Shown: piece by piece, positions 42,294 through 50,281 of the stretch
Layout of the letters: the number at the start of each line of letters is the position of its first letter
Numbering within the stretch: position 1 is the stretch's first letter
Source: Sphingobacterium gobiense
GTDB lineage: Bacteria > Bacteroidota > Bacteroidia > Sphingobacteriales > Sphingobacteriaceae
Length of the DNA: 64,000 nucleotides
NCBI RefSeq assembly: GCF_002980575.1
Contig: NZ_PVBS01000002.1
Location: forward strand, 186,001-250,000
Direction of reading: 5' to 3'
Position numbers and translations under genes: made by a program
Notes under the pieces: generated by a model
Seen by the model: the letters and a program-made list of their open reading frames with translations, nothing else
Told to the model about the DNA's origin: nothing
Database searches by the model: none

Positions 42294-43352
42294 ATGGTGG
42301 TACAGCAGAGGAAATTAATAGATATCAGAAGTTTAAGCTTGTTGGATTTAAAAGATAAGCTTACGGCAATGGGCGAGCAGGGATTTCGGGCAAAGCAAGT
42401 GTATGAATGGCTATGGTCTAAATCATGTACGGATTTCGACCAGATGACGAACCTGAGTAAGGCATTGCGTGAGACGCTTAAGGATAATTTCGAGATACGT
42501 GATGTTAAGATCCGAGAATCACAAGTAAGTTCGGACAAGACCATTAAAAGTAGTTTTACCCTGTATGATGGAAATGTGATTGAAGGCGTTCTGATTCCTA
42601 CGCCGGATCGAATGACAGCTTGTGTAAGTTCGCAGGTAGGATGTAGTTTGACCTGTAAATTTTGTGCAACGGGTTATATGGAACGTAAACGGAACCTACA
42701 AGCCGACGAGATATACGATCAAGTGGTATTGATCGCCAAACAGGCTGAGGAAAAGTATAATCAGCCATTAACCAATATCGTCTACATGGGAATGGGCGAG
42801 CCTTTGTTAAATTACAGCGGTATGATGAAATCGGTAGAGCGTATTACAGCTCCTGATGGATTGAATATGGCGGCGAAGCGTATCACGGTATCCACAGCGG
42901 GTATCGCCAAGATGATTAAGAAATTAGGAGACGATGAAGTGCGTTTTAATCTAGCCCTGTCACTACATGCCGCAAATGATGAAAAGCGGAATCAGATCAT
43001 GCCGATCAACGAACAGAATTCCTTGCAAGCATTGGCAGACGCATTGAAATACTACTACGCAAAGACCAAGAATCCGGTCACATTCGAATATATTGTGTTC
43101 CATCATTTTAATGATGAATTGCAGGATGCAAAGGAGCTTGCCAGATTTTGTAAGCATGTACCTTGCAAAGTGAACATCATTGAATATAACCCTATTGCCT
43201 TAGCTGATTTTGTGAATGCCGATGCAGATAAAATCGACCAGTTTGCAGCGTATCTGCGTAGCCAGGATATTGTGACTAACGTCCGTCGGAGCCGGGGGAA
43301 AGATATCGATGCTGCTTGTGGCCAGCTTGCTATTAAAGAAACCGTAGTCTAG
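42294..43352 (+). CDS. rlmN: Dual-specificity 23S rRNA/tRNA adenine-C2 methyltransferase RlmN
   Basis: 352 residues. The radical-SAM motif is C117-x3-C121-x2-C124 (GCSLTCKFCATGYMERKRNL), and the methyl-carrying cysteine near the C-terminus is C342 (GKDIDAACGQLA). Other conserved blocks are FRAKQVYEWLWSK, NIVYMGMGEPLLNY and FNLALSLHAANDEKRNQIMP. It methylates A2503 of 23S rRNA and A37 of some tRNAs. The ATG at 42294 directly follows a -7 box, so the mRNA may be leaderless or the start may lie a few codons later. Confidence 0.95.
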   Translation: MVVQQRKLIDIRSLSLLDLKDKLTAMGEQGFRAKQVYEWLWSKSCTDFDQMTNLSKALRETLKDNFEIRDVKIRESQVSSDKTIKSSFTLYDGNVIEGVLIPTPDRMTACVSSQVGCSLTCKFCATGYMERKRNLQADEIYDQVVLIAKQAEEKYNQPLTNIVYMGMGEPLLNYSGMMKSVERITAPDGLNMAAKRITVSTAGIAKMIKKLGDDEVRFNLALSLHAANDEKRNQIMPINEQNSLQALADALKYYYAKTKNPVTFEYIVFHHFNDELQDAKELARFCKHVPCKVNIIEYNPIALADFVNADADKIDQFAAYLRSQDIVTNVRRSRGKDIDAACGQLAIKETVV

Positions 43353-43488
43353 AGAGTAAAGAACAAGGATAGGAGATGCACTATCCCTTCATTAACACCT
43401 AAATGTGGCATCCGGATGTTTTACAACTGTAGAAATTCATCCTTAGCACTATCCAATATGTAAAATATCCGAAGCCACGAGGTTTTTG

Positions 43489-43513
43489 CTTCTTTTTTAC
43501 GAAAAAAAAGAAG
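43489..43513. repeat. A/T-rich hairpin upstream of comF
   Basis: CTTCTTTTTT (43489-43498) pairs with AAAAAAGAAG (43504-43513). It has the same design as the end hairpins of the element at 39592-39945 and may be a solitary end or a terminator for rlmN. It lies within an upstream extension of the comF frame. Confidence 0.45.
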
Positions 43514-43542
43514 TAAATTTATATACACCAATTGTAAACAGT

Positions 43543-44235
43543 ATGCAAATAAAGTCGTATTGGGAAAGTTTTGTATCTATCTTATTCCCGCCATTGTGTG
43601 TTTCCTGTGAAAATGTATTGTTGTACCAAGAAGAATTTATGTGTACAACCTGCCGATTTCATTTACCTATCAATGATCATTATCTGTTCATGCAGAATGA
43701 ATTAACGCAGCGTCTTTTGGGCAAAGCTCCTATTAATACCGGTGCAGCTTACCTTTCATTTTCAAAATCTTCGTTAGTACAAGCTATAGTCCATAAGTTG
43801 AAATATCGTCAGGATTATCGTATCGGAACGTATTTTGGGAGGTGCTTCGGCATGGATTTGCTTACTTCGCCATTTTATGCTGATATTGATGTGGTTGTCC
43901 CACTGCCACTCCATCAGAAGAAAAAGCGAATTCGCGGATATAACCAGAGTGATTATATTGCGCAAGGCGTTGCCGAGGCAATGTCATTGCCTTTAAATCG
44001 GTCGGATTTCGTACGCCTTGTAAATACAGAAACACAAACGAAGAAAAGCCGCTTAGAGCGCCACGATAATGTCGAAGATGCTTTTACCTGTGTTAGACCT
44101 TCAGCCTTTGACTGTAAGCATATATTATTGGTGGACGATGTTTTCACAACTGGAGCTACTGTTGCTTCTGCTGTGCGAACGCTGACAGACCAGTGTAACT
44201 GTAAAGTTTCTGTTGCTGTATTAGCGATCGCATAG
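43543..44235 (+). CDS. ComF-family phosphoribosyltransferase-like protein
   Basis: 230 residues from ATG 43543; the frame extends to TTG 43486, but that part lies in an A/T hairpin. The N-terminal zinc finger is CVSCENVLLYQEEFMCTTC, and the C-terminal PRTase domain has DVVVPLPLHQKKKRIRGYNQ and the PRPP-type loop ILLVDDVFTTGATV. Homologues (ComFC) act in DNA uptake during transformation. Its presence alone does not show competence here. Confidence 0.88.
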   Translation: MQIKSYWESFVSILFPPLCVSCENVLLYQEEFMCTTCRFHLPINDHYLFMQNELTQRLLGKAPINTGAAYLSFSKSSLVQAIVHKLKYRQDYRIGTYFGRCFGMDLLTSPFYADIDVVVPLPLHQKKKRIRGYNQSDYIAQGVAEAMSLPLNRSDFVRLVNTETQTKKSRLERHDNVEDAFTCVRPSAFDCKHILLVDDVFTTGATVASAVRTLTDQCNCKVSVAVLAIA

Positions 44236-44252
44236 ATCCATCTGATTGCTCA

Positions 44253-44280
44253 CGGAGATCAATCAAAACGTGGATCTCCG
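44253..44280. terminator. Hairpin between convergent comF and vanZ genes
   Basis: CGGAGATC (44253-44260) and GATCTCCG (44273-44280) form a perfect 8-bp stem with a 12-base loop, overlapping the vanZ stop codon. It has only weak T-runs, but its place between two convergent genes suits a bidirectional terminator. Confidence 0.5.
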
Positions 44281-44646
44281 ATAGAACAAAATGTAGCTAA
44301 AAAGAGCCATTCCTATCCCAACGTAATCAGCAAAAATATCCCACCAGTCTGCTTGGCGTCCTTCGGAAAAGAAATACTGAATAGCTTCTGTGCCGAAAGC
44401 GAAGATACTGGCAATAAGAAACGTAATGATGATCGCTTTTGTTTTGGTGGACCTGTGGAGTGATTGTGCTATAGAGCCAAATAACAACAATGCCGTAAAA
44501 ACGAAAAAGAAGCCACAATGTACCAATTTATCAAACCCTTCAAAAAATCCAACGCTCGGTATATCGTTTGAAGGTAATCCCATGAGGAGGAGCATAATTG
44601 ACCCCCAAGCGATTGCCCATATATAGTTAAACAACTTTCTCAACAT
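44263..44646 (-). CDS. VanZ-family membrane protein
   Basis: 127 residues with four predicted helices: FNYIWAIAWGSIMLLLMGLP, KLVHCGFFFVFTALLLFG, AIIITFLIASIFAFGTEAIQ and DIFADYVGIGMALFSYILFY. The motif FGTEAIQYFFSEGRQADWWD matches VanZ-like proteins (D-x2-N/D-x3-G type). The function of stand-alone VanZ proteins outside teicoplanin resistance is unclear; no van genes are nearby. Confidence 0.82.
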   Translation of the reverse strand: MLRKLFNYIWAIAWGSIMLLLMGLPSNDIPSVGFFEGFDKLVHCGFFFVFTALLLFGSIAQSLHRSTKTKAIIITFLIASIFAFGTEAIQYFFSEGRQADWWDIFADYVGIGMALFSYILFYRRSTF

Positions 44647-44806
44647 GGGGGGTAAAAGTCGTATTAATTAGGGAACTTTCAAAAAAAATCATATTAAATC
44701 GTGGTTAATGCGGAGACTTTATAAAAATACGACATCGCCTTTCTGCTTATATAAAAATTAATTAGCTGGCAGTCAGGTTTTTGTGATTTTATTTTTAATT
44801 TTTATA

Positions 44807-44827
44807 GTACTATGTATTGCATAGTAC
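44807..44827. promoter_or_regulatory. Palindromic operator, probably for PadR
   Basis: Perfect 8-bp inverted repeat GTACTATG (44807-44814) and CATAGTAC (44820-44827) with a 5-base centre, TATTG. The centre supplies the -33 TTG of the PadR promoter. PadR-family dimers bind such palindromes and usually repress their own operon, so autorepression is inferred. Confidence 0.65.
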
Positions 44828-44848
44828 AGTATAAAACCTATATCTTTG
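44817..44848 (+). promoter_or_regulatory. Promoter of the PadR-PspC operon (TTG-N21-TATCTTTG)
   Basis: TTG 44817-44819 and a perfect -7 box TATCTTTG 44841-44848, 21 bases apart. The ATG at 44856 is only 7 bases beyond the -7 box, so the transcript is nearly or fully leaderless. Confidence 0.65.
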
Positions 44849-44855
44849 TCATGTT

Positions 44856-45191
44856 ATGATAGCAGAAAATACACAAACCCAGATGCGGAAGGGAATATTG
44901 GAATACTGTATCCTTTCGATAATTTCCCGAGGGGAGATTTATGCTTCAGACATTATTGGAGAACTAAAAAAGGCTCAATTGCTGGTCGTGGAGGGCACGT
45001 TGTACCCTTTGCTCACACGTTTGAAGAACAATCAATTGCTGAGTTATACCTGGAAAGAGTCTAGTTCCGGTCCTCCTCGTAAATATTATCAGATTACAGC
45101 AGAGGGACGAGCGGTGTTGGCTAGGCTAGATGTAACATGGAAAGAACTTATTTTTGCGGTGGAGACATCCTTACAGGGACGAAACGATTAA
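44856..45191 (+). CDS. PadR-family transcriptional regulator
   Basis: 111 residues. The winged helix is complete: MRKGILEYCILSIISRGEIY, ASDIIGELKKAQLLVVEGTL, YPLLTRLKNNQLLSYTWKES and PRKYYQITAEGRAVLARL. A dimerising C-terminal helix follows. It is a PadR-s1 type regulator that probably represses the operon in which it is first, through the palindrome 30-49 bases upstream. The PspC protein gene follows 33 bases later. Confidence 0.93.
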   Translation: MIAENTQTQMRKGILEYCILSIISRGEIYASDIIGELKKAQLLVVEGTLYPLLTRLKNNQLLSYTWKESSSGPPRKYYQITAEGRAVLARLDVTWKELIFAVETSLQGRND

Positions 45192-45224
45192 TAATACTCA
45201 TCTACACATATATTAAACGGGGTT

Positions 45225-46973
45225 ATGAACAAGACAATTATTATAAATATCAACAGTATCGTCTTCCATATCGAGGAAGATGCCTACGACACGCTGCGGT
45301 CGTACATGATTGACATAAAAAAACATTTTGGAAATACTGCTGAAAGCAAGGAAATTCTGGAGGACATTGAAAATCGGATTGCCGAAATGTTTAATGAACG
45401 TATCCAGACAGGACGTAAAGAGGTGATCAACCTAGGCGATGTCCAGCAAGTCATCGAGCAAATGGGCAGCGTAAGCGATTTTGAAGAAAGCGAAGCCGCA
45501 CCAGCAGAAGAGGGCTTCCATGATGAACAACAGACGAGACAAGCACCTCATGTAGAATATGTCGGTAAAAAACTGATGCGCGATCCGGACGACAAAATGC
45601 TCGGTGGGGTGTGTAGTGGTTTGGCACATTATTTTGGAATAGAACCCGTTTGGATTCGTATTTTATTGGTGCTTTTTGTCCTAATCGGTGGTTCCGGTGT
45701 TTTGGCATACATTATCTTATGGATTGTTATGCCCATCGCGGAAACCCGTGCTGATAAAATGGCTATGCGAGGGGAGGAGCCCAATTTACAGAATTTTAAA
45801 AAATCGTACGATGAAAAAGCTAAAGGATTTTCAGAGACACTATCTGGAACGGGTGAACGCATTGGCCGCGGTGCCCGTACCGCGGGTAATCTCGTCAGCG
45901 GCTGTCTAGGGCTGATCGGGAAGATGATTGCGTGGATTATGCTCATCTTTGCGGGGCTAAACCTACTAGGGTTGTTTATCTTTTACATGTTTAATATGAT
46001 GAACTTCTTTGGGCTCGAAAATCCGATGTTTTTCCCGCCATTGAAAGGATTGGCGACCAATGACGGCATCATTGCATTGACCTTTGGCTTCTTAGCAATT
46101 GCTATCCCTTTTTTCGCCCTGTTTTTCTGGCTTATACGCGTATTGTTTAAAACGGATAAACTAAATAGCTACCTCTCACTGACCATGTTTGCGGTATGGA
46201 TTGTATCTATCGTTGGGATTGTCTACTATTGTATAGCTGCGTCCCAAGATTTTCGAGAAGAGAGTACAATTAATGTGCAAAAGTACATACAACCACAAGA
46301 AATTTATTATTTCACAGAGAAAGATATACGTGTCTTAGATGCTAATGAGCAGGACTCTTTGAAATCGAAATTCAATATCCAACTAGACGGACAAGATTTG
46401 CGAAATTACCTGCATCGTGATATCAGTATCTATTTTGAAAGTATCGATTCACTAAGCCAACCCTATATACAATATAGTTATTCCGCGAAAGGAAGAACTT
46501 ATCAATTGGCTTCGGAGCGGGCAGATAATATTGCTTATGAAGGTATTCAAGAAGACAAGACTATTTTGTTTCCAAGTCACTTTTTGTTAAAGAAAAATGC
46601 TTTAGATAGAGATCAGCGGGTAAGAGTGGTTGTATATCTTCCTCAGGGAGCTAAAGTAGTGCTCCAACGAAACATAGAATCCAAAATTCGTGACATTTCT
46701 TACTGGGAGTGTCAAAATAACTATCCTAACGGAAGCCAACAGAAATACACAGAGTGGACGATGTCGAGTACCGGACTGCTATGTGCGCAACCGCCGAAGC
46801 CCGAAAAAGAAGAGGAGCAGGAGGAAAAGGAAGAAGTAAAATCCCGCAGAGAAGCTTCGCTAGATAATGTGACGATAAAGAAGGATTCAGTCATCCGCAT
46901 TGACGGCTCTAACGTGACAATTGAAGTAAAAGACAAAAACGTAAAAATAAATACCAAAAAAGAAGAAAGCTAA
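45225..46973 (+). CDS. PspC-domain membrane protein
   Basis: 582 residues. The N-terminal 100 residues are soluble (NKTIIININSIVFHIEEDAY, VIEQMGSVSDFEE). The PspC domain is at about 115-172 (LMRDPDDKMLGGVCSGLAHY, then a helix ending AYIILWIVMPIAE). Three more helices lie at about 235-345, followed by an extracytoplasmic beta-rich domain and a charged KPEKEEEQEEKEEVK tail. This is the Bacteroidota PadR-associated PspC architecture, thought to act in envelope stress. It is between PadR and an outer-membrane receptor gene that starts 3 bases after its stop. Confidence 0.9.
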   Translation: MNKTIIININSIVFHIEEDAYDTLRSYMIDIKKHFGNTAESKEILEDIENRIAEMFNERIQTGRKEVINLGDVQQVIEQMGSVSDFEESEAAPAEEGFHDEQQTRQAPHVEYVGKKLMRDPDDKMLGGVCSGLAHYFGIEPVWIRILLVLFVLIGGSGVLAYIILWIVMPIAETRADKMAMRGEEPNLQNFKKSYDEKAKGFSETLSGTGERIGRGARTAGNLVSGCLGLIGKMIAWIMLIFAGLNLLGLFIFYMFNMMNFFGLENPMFFPPLKGLATNDGIIALTFGFLAIAIPFFALFFWLIRVLFKTDKLNSYLSLTMFAVWIVSIVGIVYYCIAASQDFREESTINVQKYIQPQEIYYFTEKDIRVLDANEQDSLKSKFNIQLDGQDLRNYLHRDISIYFESIDSLSQPYIQYSYSAKGRTYQLASERADNIAYEGIQEDKTILFPSHFLLKKNALDRDQRVRVVVYLPQGAKVVLQRNIESKIRDISYWECQNNYPNGSQQKYTEWTMSSTGLLCAQPPKPEKEEEQEEKEEVKSRREASLDNVTIKKDSVIRIDGSNVTIEVKDKNVKINTKKEES

Positions 46974-46976
46974 TTT

Positions 46977-49385
46977 ATGCGCGCGATTTTAAATATATGT
47001 TTTCTCCTCGTTACTGTATTGACAGCACAGGCACAACAAGGGGAGGTAGGCGGCCGTGTTTTGAATGAACAGCTAGAACCGCTGGCGAACGTGTCCGTTT
47101 ACTTGCTAACGGCAAAAGTGGGTGCTCTTATCAAAACAGAGATAACCGACGAGCATGGACGATATGTCATAAAAAATGTACCTTCTGGTGAATTTGTGGT
47201 GCAGGCTTCATCTGTAGGATACGAAATAGGTAAATCTTCATCATTAAATGTAACAGGGCAATCGGTTATTGTAGACGATATCATATTAAAAGCCAATCAG
47301 CAAACAATCGATGCGGTAACGGTGGAAGGACAGGTGCCACTCGTTCAACAACGGGATGGAAAGCTGATCTTGAACGTAGAAAACTCGACGCTCGCGGCAG
47401 GCAATAATGCATTAGAAGTGGTGCGACGTGCACCCGGTGTAAGCGTTGACAAGGATGAGAATCTCCAGTTAATGGGACAACAAGGTGTAAATGTAACGAT
47501 TGATGGCAGGCAAACTTATATGAGTGGCGAGCAGCTGTCGACGTTCCTTAAATCTATGAACGGCGACCAGATTAAAAGCGTGGAAGTTAGTACGATAAGA
47601 AGTGCAAAGGAAGATGCGGAAGGAACGGTGGGCTCCATCAACATCGTCTTGAAAAAGAATAGACTTGAAGGTTTCAACGGGTCGTTTCTGGCCAGTGGGG
47701 CACATGGTAAGCATGCCCGGGGAAATTCGTCACTGAATCTCAGTTATAAGAAAGACAACACGACTGTTTTTGGAACATATGGTTTCACTCGTAATAAGAG
47801 GCAATTTGATTTGGGATTGGAGCGAAAAATTCCTTCTGAAGAGGTCGGTGACCGGGTTTTTGATCAAGACGCTAGCTTGGTGGAAACCAATAAAACCCAC
47901 AATTACAGAATAGGGATAGAGCAGAAGACATCTGAAAGAAACACCATGCTATTGCAATTTTCTGGCGATAACGATAAGGAAAGCTCTGTTAATGCGAGTT
48001 TAACCAATATTGGTCCAGCGTTGGGTCTTGTTGACTCGGTCTTACGTACGGTAACGAATAGTAGAACGCCTTTTAACCGGTACTCCCTGAACTTTAACAA
48101 TGAACTTCAGCTGGATACCTTAGGCGGAAAATTGATATTTGACTTTGATTGGACAGCATTTCGCAACGATGCCGATATTGATTACGACTATAAAACCTAT
48201 CTTCCAGACGGGAATCTGTCTTATGCTCCCGAAAAATGGCGGACGGGGATGCCAGTTGATATTGATATTTATGTTGGAAAAATCGATTTTATTAAAAAGT
48301 TAGGGAAAGGAAAGCTAGAATCGGGACTAAAATATAGTCGCGTAAAATCAGATAATAATTTAGCTTTTGAAAGATTTGTCGATAATACCTGGGAGGATTT
48401 TGAGGGGCGCCAAAATCATTTTATCTACACGGAGGAGATTGCTGCCGGCTATTTGGATTATAACCGCTCTTTCGGAGCGACCGATATCAAGTTAGGTGTC
48501 CGGGCAGAGTATACTTTTTCGGATGCCCATTCGGTCACCAACGGCGTAACAAATAAACGCGATTATTTAGACTTTTTTCCTTCAGCGAGTATCTCTCACG
48601 CGGTTAACGAGAACAATATTGTTTCATTAAGTTATGCGCGAAAGATCTCGAGACCAAACTATCGGTATCTGAATCCAATGCCCTATTATATAGACAAGTT
48701 TACGTTTATGTTAGGAAACCCGTATCTCCGACCGCAGTACACAGATGGATTTACCTTAAATTATACGCTCTACAAAATGTTTAATATAACACTGGGTACG
48801 GATATCACAAACGACGCTATGGTTGAAAGCATGGGGCAAGATGATATTAAAGGCGAGTCTTGGGTGACGCGCGAAAACCTTGCCAGAACAGTGACGTCCT
48901 ACCTCAATGTCAATGCGCCATTTAGAATTGGAAAAATTTGGACGATGAACAATAACCTGACGACAATTTATATGCATTTTAGAGGCCCGATAGCTGGAGA
49001 GTATGCTGACCTAGGTTCTGTTTTCTTTCAAGGCCGTAGCACGAACAATTTTAAGCTGACCAAGGCACTTTCTGCGGAGTTGGCTGTTGATTACAATAGC
49101 CCATTCCTCTATAATATTTATAAAATTCATGCACGCTGGGGAACGGATATAGGTATTAATTATAATTTCAAAGACGAGCGGAACTCATTGAAATTGGCAG
49201 CAACAGATATTTTCCGAACACAACAAAATAACGTATCCACAGATTTTGGCCAATTCAACTCCATGATCCGGCAGTACAACGACAATCAAACTGTTCGATT
49301 AACGTATACTTATAAATTCGGTAATCTGAAACAGCAAATGAAAAAAAGGGGTGAGGAATCTGAAGAAGCAAGCCGCGCCCGGTAG
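46977..49385 (+). CDS. TonB-dependent-receptor-like outer-membrane protein
   Basis: 802 residues with a signal peptide (LVTVLTAQAQ). A carboxypeptidase-regulatory-like domain (about 22-100; VGGRVLNEQLEPLANVSVYL) precedes a plug (about 120-225; APGVSVDKDENLQLMGQQGV, NVTIDGRQTYMSG) and an OMP_b-brl_3 barrel. It resembles the receptor at 2360-4804 in plan but not closely. Its place at the end of the PadR-PspC operon, 3 bases after pspC, suggests it is made in response to the same envelope signal. Substrate unknown. Confidence 0.85.
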   Translation: MRAILNICFLLVTVLTAQAQQGEVGGRVLNEQLEPLANVSVYLLTAKVGALIKTEITDEHGRYVIKNVPSGEFVVQASSVGYEIGKSSSLNVTGQSVIVDDIILKANQQTIDAVTVEGQVPLVQQRDGKLILNVENSTLAAGNNALEVVRRAPGVSVDKDENLQLMGQQGVNVTIDGRQTYMSGEQLSTFLKSMNGDQIKSVEVSTIRSAKEDAEGTVGSINIVLKKNRLEGFNGSFLASGAHGKHARGNSSLNLSYKKDNTTVFGTYGFTRNKRQFDLGLERKIPSEEVGDRVFDQDASLVETNKTHNYRIGIEQKTSERNTMLLQFSGDNDKESSVNASLTNIGPALGLVDSVLRTVTNSRTPFNRYSLNFNNELQLDTLGGKLIFDFDWTAFRNDADIDYDYKTYLPDGNLSYAPEKWRTGMPVDIDIYVGKIDFIKKLGKGKLESGLKYSRVKSDNNLAFERFVDNTWEDFEGRQNHFIYTEEIAAGYLDYNRSFGATDIKLGVRAEYTFSDAHSVTNGVTNKRDYLDFFPSASISHAVNENNIVSLSYARKISRPNYRYLNPMPYYIDKFTFMLGNPYLRPQYTDGFTLNYTLYKMFNITLGTDITNDAMVESMGQDDIKGESWVTRENLARTVTSYLNVNAPFRIGKIWTMNNNLTTIYMHFRGPIAGEYADLGSVFFQGRSTNNFKLTKALSAELAVDYNSPFLYNIYKIHARWGTDIGINYNFKDERNSLKLAATDIFRTQQNNVSTDFGQFNSMIRQYNDNQTVRLTYTYKFGNLKQQMKKRGEESEEASRAR

Positions 49386-49448
49386 GTCGATAAACCAAAC
49401 TCCTAAAAAATTGTTATCTTGTATGGGTTTAAAATAAAAATTATACAA

Positions 49449-50276
49449 ATGAAACGATTACTTCTTTTTTCTTTAGGAGTGGCATTGTCTACGACGGCAT
49501 TTGGCCAGCATCAATTAACGGAATTGTGGGAAACGAAAAATCTACCGGTTCCCGAGTCTGTGCTTTATCATGCCGGGAATGATGTTTTATACGTGTCATT
49601 GATTGACGGCGAGGGTGCGACAAAAGACGGGCAAGGCGGTGTTGCTGTGTTAAATCTGGATGGCAGCGTGAAGAATCAAAATTGGGTAACTGGGATGAAT
49701 GCCCCCAAAGGGATGGCTAGTTACAAGGATTTATTATATGTGGCTGATATTACCGCTGTTGCGGTTATCGATATGGTGACGGGTAATGTCGTGAATGAAA
49801 TTGAATTTCCGGGAGCTGTTTTCCTGAACGATGTGACAGTAGATAATGATGGCGTGGTTTACGTATCAGATACGCGTACCGGGACTATTTACCAGATGCG
49901 AAATAACAAGCCAACGGTATTTCTAGAAAATGCATCGAATGTCAACGGGTTGAAATTTATGAAAGGAAATCTGTATGCTTTGGTAGGGCCGGAATTATGG
50001 AAAATCGATGCCAACAAGAAAAGCACAATTCTCGCAAAAGGCTTTGAGCTGGGAGGTGATGGGCTGGAGCCAGTCGGTAACAACGGAGATTTTCTTGTTA
50101 CATGTTGGGGAGGCCTGGTATATTATGTAAAAGCTGATGGCTCTTTTGAGAAACTGATGGATGTGCGAGGGAAAATGAATACAGCAGATTTAGGTATACA
50201 TCCCGAGACAAATACAATCTACATTCCCACGTTTAATAGCAATAGCGTCAAAGCTTTTAAGTTCGATAAAAAGTAA
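49449..50276 (+). CDS. SMP-30/gluconolactonase-like secreted beta-propeller
   Basis: 275 residues from ATG 49449 (the frame extends to 49419 without a signal). The signal peptide is LLLFSLGVALSTTAFGQ. The mature part is a six-bladed propeller with recurring blades (YVADITAVAVIDMVTGNVVN, FLNDVTVDNDGVVYVSDTRT, GNLYALVGPELWKIDANKKS, LGIHPETNTIYIPTFNSNSV). The SMP-30 family includes sugar lactonases, but the metal ligands cannot be assigned with certainty here. The alpha-fucosidase gene follows after 5 bases, so it may act on products of the fucosidase. Confidence 0.75.
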   Translation: MKRLLLFSLGVALSTTAFGQHQLTELWETKNLPVPESVLYHAGNDVLYVSLIDGEGATKDGQGGVAVLNLDGSVKNQNWVTGMNAPKGMASYKDLLYVADITAVAVIDMVTGNVVNEIEFPGAVFLNDVTVDNDGVVYVSDTRTGTIYQMRNNKPTVFLENASNVNGLKFMKGNLYALVGPELWKIDANKKSTILAKGFELGGDGLEPVGNNGDFLVTCWGGLVYYVKADGSFEKLMDVRGKMNTADLGIHPETNTIYIPTFNSNSVKAFKFDKK

Positions 50277-50281
50277 AAAGG

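Noticed and set aside
43367-43386. GGATAG/CTATCC hairpin as rlmN terminator
   Set aside because: The stem is only 6 bp with no T-run, so support is too weak for a feature.
43486-43542. Longer comF start at TTG 43486
   Set aside because: The extension lies in an A/T hairpin and would add a lysine-rich run before the usual start at 43543.
44263-44646. VanZ as teicoplanin resistance gene
   Set aside because: No vanA/H/X/S/R genes are nearby. VanZ-like proteins are common in bacteria without glycopeptide resistance.
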